Positions 1 through 7,890 of a DNA stretch of 64,000 nt are shown here, one piece after another (position 1 is the first letter of the stretch; every line of letters begins with the position of its first letter). A program made the translations under genes and the position numbers. The notes beneath the pieces are model-generated. The model searched no databases, was not told the DNA's origin, and saw only the letters and a program-made list of their open reading frames with translations. Source of the stretch: Enchytraeus crypticus (taxonomy: Eukaryota; Annelida; Clitellata; Enchytraeida; Enchytraeidae); NCBI GenBank assembly GCA_905160935.1, contig CAJHZI010000555.1, forward strand, positions 389,501 to 453,500. The letters are read 5' to 3'.

Positions 1-461
1 ATTGATTGATTGATTTGTGTAGTGAGGTGTCCTGCAGTAATGGAGTAGAGAAATTATTGATTGATTGATTGATTTGTGTAGTGAGGTGTCCTGTAGTAAT
101 GGAGTAGAGAAGTTATTGATTGATTGATTGATTTGTGTAGTGAGGTGTCCTGCAGTAATGGAGTAGAGAAATTATTGATTGATTGATTGATTTGTGTAGT
201 GAGGTGTCCTGTAGTAATGGAGTAGAGAAGTTATTGATTGATTGATTGATTTGTGTAGTGAGGTTTCTTTAGTAATGGAATAGAGAAGTTATTGATTGAT
301 TGATTGATGGATTTATGTAGTGAGGTGTCCTGTAGTAATGGAGTAGAGAAATTATTGATTGATTGATTGATTTATGTAGTGAGGTGTCCTGTAGTAATGG
401 AGTAGAGAAATTATTGATTGATTAATTGATTGATTGATATGTGTAGTGAGGTGTCCAGTAG
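1..461. repeat. 59-bp minisatellite carrying a copied 3' splice site
   Basis: About eight tandem units of 59 bp, each with (ATTG)n, TGTGTAGTGAGGTGTCC, then CTGCAG or CTGTAG followed by TAATGGAGTAGAGAA. The last unit runs into the first visible RANBP3 exon, where CCAGTAG precedes the exon bases TAATGGAGTAGAGAA. So each unit looks like a copy of the acceptor plus the first 15 or so exon bases. Confidence 0.88.
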
Positions 462-3400
462 TAATGGAGTAGAGAAGAAGGAAGGAGGTCATGTGAACGA
501 CAGCTCTGTTGTAGCGAGTGTTGTGTTTGGACAAAATCTCACTGAACGTGTACTGGTGGGTTCTCTTGTCTCTCTCTCTCTCTCTGTGTCTCTCTGTCTC
601 ATGTACACACTCATGTATTTAGTGTATTTGTACATGTACACACACACACACATCAATGTACTAGAACATACACACACTTTCACATATATCACATAACATA
701 CATACACTCACACATATCCACGTGTGTGCACATACACACAGACAATCTAGCACCTATAACTCAATCAGCTGTGTTGCCTAGATTTTAGTGTATTTGTATT
801 ATATTTTATATGTATTGAGTTGTATTTCTGTTGTATTGTATTGTATTGTATTGAGTATTTGGTTGTATCGTAGCTACCAGAGAGCAGTGAGAGAGGGGAG
901 ACGGGTGGGGGAGGGTTTGTGTTTGGTAGTAACTGTGCTGATAGAGCCGTCTTCTCTAACGTATTATATTGTATTATATTGTATTGTATTGTATTCTATT
1001 GTATTGTATTGTATTGTATCGTATTGCATCGTAGCTACCAGAGAGCAATGAGAGGGGAGACGGGTGAGGGAGGGTTTGTGTTTGGTAGTAACTGTGCTGA
1101 TAGAGCCGTCTTCTCTAACGTATTGTATTGTATTGTATCGTATTGTATCGTAGCTACCAGAGAGCAGTGAGAGAGGGGAGACGGGTGGGGGAGGGTTTGT
1201 GTTTGGTAGTAACTGTGCTGATAGAGCCGTCTTCTTTAACGTATTATATTGTATTATATTGTATTGTATTGTATTATATTGTATTCTATTATATTGTATT
1301 GTATTGTATCGTATTGTATCGTAGCTACCAGAGAGCAGTGAGAGAGGGGAGACGGGTGAGGGAGGGTTTGTGTTTGGTAGTAACTGTGCTGATAGAGCCG
1401 TCTTTTGTAACGTATTATATTGTATTGTATTGTATTGCATTGTATTTTATCATAGCTACCAGAGAGCAGTGAGAGAGGGGATACGGGTGGGGGAGGGTTT
1501 GTGTTTGGTAGTAACTGTGCTGATAGAGCCGTCTTCTCTAACCATTCTGCTACGTCCTCTCAGCCACATGATGAGACCTCTGACAGCACTGCCCCGGGTA
1601 GTACCTGTCTGTCTGTCTGTCTGTGTGTCTATCTCTCTCTCGCTGTCTGTCTGTCAGTCAGTCTGTCAATCAGTTGATTCAGCCAGTCAGTCAATCATTC
1701 AGTCATTCAGTCAGTCGATGACTGAAAGAGAGTAATTTCTTTACTCGTAAATTATAATTCTCTGCATTGCTGGAAGCTATGCTATTTACTGCTGGTCTTT
1801 TCAGGAATTTTTTCTTAAATTATAAATGTTGATTGATTGATTGAGGTAGACACGGCACAGCAGTCTCTAGCGGAGTCAGCTGCTCAGGTTCAGGCTAGAC
1901 AGAGCAAGCCAGAGCTGAGAGAGGTGGAGGTGAGGACAGGTGAAGAGAACGAGTCCAATGTATTCCAGGTCTGTCTCTGTGTCTGTGTGTGTGTGTCTGT
2001 GTGTGTGTTTTGTGAGATGTTTAACAATTTTATGCTAAACAAATGTATTTAACAGTGTTTAATGATAAACAATGTGTGTTTAATGTGTTTTGCACAGTAT
2101 ATCGCTAAACAACATGATTTAACAGAGTAATGGTAAACAATGTGTGTTTAATGTGTTTTGCACAGTATATCGCTAAACAACATGATTTAACAGAGTAATG
2201 GTAAACAATGTGTGTTTAATGTGTTTTGCACAGTATATCGCTAAACAACATGATTTAACAAAGTAATGGTAAACAATATGTGTTTAATGTGTTGTTGCGT
2301 AGTTTAACGCTAAGCTGCACGTGTTTGACAAGTCAGCTCTGTCGTGGCATGAGAGGGGGCGGGGTCTAATACGTCTCAATGACATGTCCTCCAGCGATAA
2401 TAGACCTGTGCAGTCCCGCATCGGTCTCTGTCTGTCTGTCTGTCTGTCTATTTATCTGTGTGTCTGTCTTTCTATCTGTCTATCTATCTATCTATCTGTG
2501 TGTCTGTCTGTCTATCTATCTGTCTATGTATCTGTCTATCTATCTGTCTATCTATCCGTCTATCTATCCGTCTATCTATCAGTCTATCTATCAGTTTATC
2601 TATTAGACTATCTATCAATCCATCAGTCTGTCTATAAGTCTATCTATCAGTTTATCAGTCTACCTCTCTGTCTATATATCAGTCTATCTATCAGTCTATC
2701 CATCAGTCTTTCTATCAGTCTACCTATCAGTCTACCTCTCTGTCTATATATCAGTCTATCTATCAGTTTATCCATCAATCTTTCTGTCAGTCTATTTATC
2801 GGTCATCTATCAATCTGTCTATCAGTAGCATTCAGTAGCTATGCTAGTATTAACTTATAAATGTAGTTGTGTTACTCAGGGACATCAGTTGATTGATTGA
2901 TAGATTAATTGACTGATTGATTGATTGATTGACTGATTGATTGATTGACTTATTGATAGATTGATTGATTGATTGATTGTCAGTGATGCGCACTCACGGC
3001 AGCCTACGTGTAATACTCAATGCACTGATATGGAGTGGCATGCATGTGGAGCAGATGAACGCCAAGTCCATTCAGATCACAGCTGCAGACGCTGACGAGG
3101 GCATCAAAATATTCCTCATCTCTGTTAGTCCTGCTACAGAATACTTTACGTTATAACATTGAACAGCTCCTCTCTCTTAGTCCTACTGCAGAAAACTCTA
3201 CGTTTTTATTTAAACAAAGGAACGGTATGGGCATATTATGATCTGTATGGAACAGAGAGCATTGGAGAATGCCTATTCGTATCCTGACCCTGGTTATACT
3301 TGGCCTCTAGGGAAGAAGAAAATGATGATGATGATGATTGAACGTCTTGTTAATTGGAGCAGATGATAGACTGATGATAAGAACTGATATGATTGGTTTG

Positions 3401-6063
3401 GCTGATTGGTTAACAAGCTTGACCAGTGAGACATTGAGCTCTTACATAGCCCTGACAATTTTGATACCGAAATAAACATATATATTTAATCATAGCGTCT
3501 TTTTTTAAATTATGTATTTTATGGTTTTTCCAATTAATTTTAAAAATTGTTTGATTGATTAACTTGATTGATAAATTATTTCTTGATTGATTAATTGATT
3601 GATTAACTTGATTGATTATCATTTCCTAATTGATTGATTGATTGATCAGGCGACGCCCAATGAATCAGATCAGATGTACAGAGCTATATCAGCTCGTGTG
3701 GAGCAGCTGAGAGCCACCCACCCTTCCCCTAACCCACCCACCTCTCTCAGTCCTCGTGAACAACAACAACAGCACAACACTAGCGACAGCAGCAGCAGCA
3801 GCAACGAGGTGGCAGCTGTCAACTCTAGCTCAGCCAGTCAGCTGGGCAAGAGAAGCAGCTCTGCACTGCTGGGCGTGTCCAGCACAGCAGCTGCTGCAGC
3901 TGATAGCAGCTATGCTGAGAAGAAGCTGAGGTGAGTGATGAAGATTTTCTCTCTCATTGTAAAGTCACGTTTGAGCTGTAAAAGCTGTCTAAGATAGAAC
4001 TAATTGAGTTGATGCTACGTATAGCAGAGCTAATTGAGCTGATGCTGTGTGTAGCAGAACTATTTGCTGTGTTGCTACGAATAGCAGAGCTAATTGAGCT
4101 GATGCTGTGTGTAGCAGAACTATTTGCTGTGTTGCTACGTATAGCAGAGCTAATTGAGCTGATTCTGTGTGTAGCAGAGCTGTTTGCTGTGTTGCTACGT
4201 ATAGCAGAGCTAATTGAGCTGATGTTGTGTGTAGCAGAACTATTTGCTGTGTTGCTACGAATAGCAGAGCTAATTGAGCTGATGCTGTGTGTAGCAGAAC
4301 TATTTGCTGTGTTGCTACGTATAGCAGAGCTAATTGAGCTGATTCTGTGTGTAGCAGAGCTGTTTGCTGTGTTGCTACGTATAGCGGAGCTAATTGAGCT
4401 GATTCTGTGTGTAGCAGAGCTATTTGCTGTGTTGCTACGTATAGCAGAGCTAATTGAGCTGATGTTGTGTGTTGCAGAGCTAATTGAGGTGATGCTGCGT
4501 ATAGCAGAGTTAATGGAGCTGATTCTTTGTGTAGCAGAGCTATTTGCTGTGTTGCTGTGTGTATCAGAGCTATTTGCTGTGTTGCTGTGTGTATCAGAGC
4601 TATTTATTGTGTTACTGTGTGTAGCAGAGCTATTTACTGCGATGCTGTGTGTAGCAGAGCTATTTGCTGTGTTGCTGTGGGTGTATTAGAGCTATTTGCT
4701 GTGTTGCTGTGTGTATCAGAGCTATTTTCTGTGTTGCTGTGTGTATCAGAGCTATTTACTGTGTTGCTGTGTGTAGCAGAGCTATTTGCTGTGATGCTGT
4801 GTGTATCAGAGCTATTTACTGTGTTGCTGTGTGTAGCAGAGCTGATTGAGCTGATGCTGTGTATAGCAGAGCTATTTGCTGTGTTGCTGTGTGTATCAGA
4901 GCTATTTACTGTGTTGCTGTGTGTAGCAGAGCTATTTGCTGTGATGCTGTGTGTATCAGAGCTATTTGCTGTGTTGCTACGTATAGCAGAGCTAATTGAG
5001 CTGATGTTGTGTGTTGCAGAGCTAATTGCGGTGATGCTGCGTATAGCAGAGCTAATGGAGCTGATTCTGTGTGTAGCAGAGCTATTTGCTGTGTTACTGT
5101 GTATAGCAGAACTATTTGCTGTGTTGCTGTGTGTATCAGAGCTATTTGCTGCGATGCTGTGTGTATCAGAGGTATTTGCTGTGTTGGTGTGTGTAGCAGA
5201 GCTGATTGAGCTGCTGCTGTGTGTAGCAGAGCTATTTGCTGTGTTGCTGTGTGTATCAGAGCTATTTGCTGTGTTGCTGTGTGTATCAGAGCTATTTGCT
5301 CTGTTGCTGTGTGTATCAGAGCTATTTACGGTGTTGCTGTGTGTATCAGAGCTATTTACTGTGTTGCTGTGTGTATCAGAGCTATTTGCTGTGTTGCTGT
5401 GTGTATCAGAGCTATTTGCTGTGTTGCAGGCTGGAGACAGAGAGGGGGGACAACGTGAGCTCAGCGGGGGGTGATGAGTCCAATGACAGCAGTGCACTCG
5501 ACCCTGAGACTGAGGGTAAGTTCAGTGTCTTCACTCGAAAGCGATGTCAGTGATGGGCGAGCCCAGGCTTGGAACCCCGCATATACTGATCTGCTGTCGA
5601 ATATCTTACCGGTGTAATTTACATTGTAATTAGCGTAGGATTAATGAATTCTTTTAAAACTTTAATCTAATTTTATTCTAATAACTTTCAAAAAAGTACA
5701 GACTGAAACGTTTCTGCTGATGATAGAAACAAATGGTGGACTGCTGCCGTCCTATGTTCTGTACAGAACTCAAGAAACTGACGATGAAAAGTTTCTAAGT
5801 AAGTCGATTTAATGTGGTCACTGAGGAAGGCAGGTGGAAACCTCGGTGATGTTTATGACAGGACAATTGTGATGTGATGTAATGTGTGAAGGCATTATAC
5901 CTACTCATGAATGAATATTTTCGAATGTAGTATTTTACGCCTCGGGCCTGTGACTTGTTGAGAGCAGCAGAGACTAGTAACGTGTGTGTTGATTGTGTGC
6001 ACAGCGTCTAACGAAGGCTTTCCTTCATCTCCAGCCCTGCAATCCTCATCCTCTGAGTCATAA
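459..6063 (+). CDS. RANBP3: Ran-binding protein 3 orthologue, C-terminal part (3' partial gene in window)
   Basis: In animals RanBP3 is a nuclear cofactor of exportin CRM1 that binds Ran-GTP. Exons I can join in frame: about 462-555, 1564-1597, 1850-1968, 2303-2423, 2984-3123, 3650-3930, 5430-5515 and 6005-6063 (stop TAA 6061-6063). From 1564 on they give 279 residues. Visible in order: an FG-type motif (VVFGQNLTERVL) matching the conserved FVFGQNMSERVL of vertebrate RanBP3; SLAESAA; a full Ran-binding domain with TGEENESNVFQ, WHERGRGLIRLNDM, MRTHGSLRVILN and GIKIFLIS; then a Ser/Gln-rich acidic tail. Introns have GT-AG ends and phases agree throughout. The first visible exon could start at 459 or 462 because two acceptor AGs lie close together, and earlier exons lie outside the window. 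The identity is known from family sequence recall; the exon joins are read directly. Confidence 0.92.
789..1563. repeat. Intronic long-unit tandem repeat with ATTGT microsatellite spacers
   Basis: Five copies of a block of about 90 bp (GTAGCTACCAGAGAGCAGTG ... AGAGCCGTCTTCTCTAAC) begin near 862, 1031, 1150, 1320 and 1453, separated by variable (GTATT)n runs. The last copy lies directly against the acceptor of RANBP3 exon 1564-1597. The 556-860 part of the intron is CT-rich and (CA)n microsatellite. Confidence 0.88.
2030..2302. repeat. 68-69 bp tandem repeat in register with the 2302 splice acceptor
   Basis: Three units with TTTTGCACAG at about 2097, 2165 and 2233, followed by TATATCGCTAAACAACATG. 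The true junction at 2302/2303 is one period further on and reads TTGTTGCGTAG then TTTAACGCTAAGCTGCACG. The resemblance runs across the splice site into the exon, so the units look like decayed copies of acceptor plus exon start. Confidence 0.85.
2303..3123 (+). CDS. RANBP3: RANBP3 exons coding the core of the Ran-binding domain
   Basis: Exon 2303-2423 ends in phase 1 and joins 2984-3123 to read ...PVQSRI-VMRTHGSLRVILN... The block holds the diagnostic RanBD motifs WHERGRGLIRLND and GIKIFLIS. The intron between them is filled with (TCTA/TCTG)n and TTGA repeats. The domain finishes in the next exon (3650-3930) with MYRAISARVEQLRA. All conserved elements of a pleckstrin-fold RanBD appear present, so Ran-GTP binding is likely kept; that last step is inference. 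Confidence 0.92.
2424..2983. repeat. Intronic (TCTG/TCTA)n and (TTGA)n microsatellites
   Basis: 2424-2825 is a compound TCTG/TCTA tetranucleotide tract and 2888-2980 is a TTGA tract. It fills most of a RANBP3 intron. The open frames across it come from the repeat and not from coding constraint. Confidence 0.9.
4005..5429. repeat. 30/60-bp minisatellite filling the last large RANBP3 intron
   Basis: About 1.4 kb of units built from GAGCTATTTGCTGTGTTGCT and GTGTGTATCAGA, with a longer variant (GAGCTAATTGAGCTGATGCT) in the first half. The periods are multiples of three, so all frames stay open and mimic a Leu-rich protein. The final unit ends in TTTGCTGTGTTGCAG, which is the acceptor of exon 5430-5515. 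Confidence 0.9.
5523..5613 (-). repeat. SINE family A, tRNA-derived, partial inverted copy
   Basis: Reverse complement carries GGTTCCAAGCC (B-box-like), GGGCGAGCCC and the CTTTCGAGTGA tail. It starts only about 8 bp after the donor of RANBP3 exon 5430-5515. Confidence 0.75.
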
Positions 6064-6360
6064 CATGACGTCACGTGTGGGGGAGTGGTGACGTCATCCT
6101 CTTGAGTCATAGCATGACGTCACGTGTTACTCATCCTCGGAGTCATAGCATGACGTCACGTGTGGGGGGAGTGGTGACGTCATCCTATGAGTCACGGCAT
6201 GACGTCACGTGTGGGGGAGTGGAGACGTCATCCTATGAGTCACGGCATGACGTCACGTGTGGGGGAATGGTGTCTCATTCTCTGAGTCATAACATGACGT
6301 AACGTGGGGGGGAGTGGAGACGTCATTCTCTGAGTCGTAGCATGACGTCACTTGTGGTGG
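6043..6360. repeat. 47-bp tandem array rich in TGACGTCA and CACGTG, overlapping the RANBP3 stop codon
   Basis: About seven units, each with GAGTCATAGCATGACGTCAC followed by GTGTGGGGGAGTGG and another GACGTCAT. The first unit contains the last codons and stop of RANBP3 (TCT GAG TCA TAA). TGACGTCA is the palindromic CRE/ATF core and CACGTG an E-box core. Any binding is untested. Confidence 0.85.
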
Positions 6361-6894
6361 AATGATGACTGTTGTATGTGGGTGTGTACGCAGAATAATA
6401 ACAACTAGATACGTGAGGGGAGGGAGGAATTAAGCCATAGTGTCTATACTTGTGCAATCTATTAATACGAGTTTTACGTTCGTTTTGTCGTGTAATTGCG
6501 ACAGGAGGTGATGTACAGAGAGGTTGCTATAGTTAGCTAGTGACATCCACAACGGTAACACCTCGTCATGAGCTTTTAACTCTGCTTTTATCTGAACGGT
6601 TGAGTTGACTGATACACTCAGCGGAGACTGTGTGAAAGAAGAGCAAGTGAAGTCACGATGTAATGTATAGTGCTGACGTAACATCCCTGACATTAACACC
6701 TCTGTGATCTGTGCCAGTAGAGACTGAGAGTGGTAGAGACAGAAGATTTCTTGCCTGCTCTATTGGTCTATCAACTCGTGTGTATGAATGCCTTTCGTTA
6801 CGTGATGCGTTGAAGTAATCAGAAGTTCTCTATGTTTCTGTTTTATGTTCTGGATTAAAATGTTTCCTAGCCTCGTGCAATATTAATGTGTGCT

Positions 6895-6945
6895 ATCGGG
6901 ACGTCCCTGACATCATCCCTGGATGAGGAAACGGACGTTAAACCT
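6895..6945 (+). repeat. Family E short dispersed repeat
   Basis: GACGTCCCTGACATCATCCC, then TGGATGAGGAAACGGACGTT. Further copies, mostly inverted, lie near 14930, 18553, 22688, 24606, 25697, 28230, 43338, 44658 and 57808. It shares a GAGGAAAC-GACGTTAA core with the tail of SINE family A. Confidence 0.6.
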
Positions 6946-7056
6946 TTAATACTAGTATTAACATCGAACTGAGAGTCCTCAGTCTGATTAAGATTTACTG
7001 TGACAAGCAGGACTTTAACGTTCAGTGTTGTCAGTCTAATACGATGTTGATGACGT

Positions 7057-7326
7057 CAAGCTCACAACGTGACGTTATCACGTCGTCGTGTTACACAACG
7101 TGACGTTATCACGTCGTCGTGTCGCGTAACGCGACGTTATCACGTCGTCGTGTCGCGCAACGCGACGTTATCACATCGTCGTGTCGCGCAACGCGACGTT
7201 ATCACGTCGTCGTGTCGCGCAACGCGACGTTATCACGTCGTCGTGTCGCACAACGCGACGTTATCACGTCGTCGTGTCGCACAACGTGACGTTATAACGT
7301 CGTCGTGTCGCACAACGTGACGTTAT
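7057..7326. repeat. 28-29 bp CpG-rich palindromic minisatellite
   Basis: Nine to ten units of GACGTTATCACGTCGTCGTG followed by TCGCGCAAC. Each unit is strongly self-complementary (GACGT/ACGTC, TCGCG/CGCGA) and unusually CpG-dense against an AT-rich background. It lies between two converging genes. 7327-7767 is unique AT-rich sequence with nothing I recognise. Confidence 0.88.
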
Positions 7327-7767
7327 GTTGTTCATTAGGACTAGATAGCGCTCAACAATTGTGACCCGTTGTAACATGGTCACTAGTAACGTATGGATAT
7401 CTTATAGATATTATTGCCTAAAAACTTTAAATAATATAATTAAAAGTTTATATTTGGACTTACTTATTATCATGACTATATCAATATCTTATACTTAAAT
7501 ACTTGACCTACTTATACGTAATATTTTGATCTACTTATATTTTATAATTATCTTGGCCTATAAAATGGTTAGTCAACAATTGGTTAATAGCTTGAAGAGA
7601 TACATTTACATAGGAACTGGAACTGAATTATAATTCTAACACGTGTGTTCTCAGTGGTTTACTGTTTAATATTGAATAACAAGTTGACGTGAGAAATGTC
7701 AGTATTTGTTTCTCCAGTCAATGCTTCGATGTGACAGCACGAGCTTTGTGTCTTGTCTCTATATGGG

Positions 7768-7890
7768 TCTACCTGACGACCCTATACTCTCCTAGGTCTA
7801 CCTGACGACCCTATACTTCCCTAGGTCTACCTGACGACCCTATACTCTCCTAGGTCTACCTGACGACCCTATACTCTCCGAGGTCTACCT
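7768..7890. repeat. 28-29 bp tandem repeat covering the end of the membrane-protein gene
   Basis: Four units of CCTAGGTCTACCTGACGACC plus CTATACTCT. On the minus strand the first unit contains the final codons GGT AGA CCT CGG AGA GTA and the stop TAG of the gene at 7869. The other units continue into the 3' flank. Confidence 0.85.

Noticed and set aside
1-461. CRISPR-like regular array
   Set aside because: Units are contiguous with no unique spacers, and the context is a spliced animal gene.
1846-1968. RANBP3 exon starting at 1846 in phase 0
   Set aside because: The upstream exon 1564-1597 ends in phase 1, which fits a start at 1850 (after GGTAG) and not 1846.
4009-5474. Long open frames reading as a Leu-rich (AELFAVLL) or Ser/Thr-rich protein
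   Set aside because: They come from a 30/60-bp minisatellite whose period is a multiple of three. The segment is an intron ending at the acceptor of exon 5430-5515.
7069-7320. 83-residue Arg-rich frame
   Set aside because: Product of the CpG-rich 28-29 bp tandem repeat between the two converging genes.
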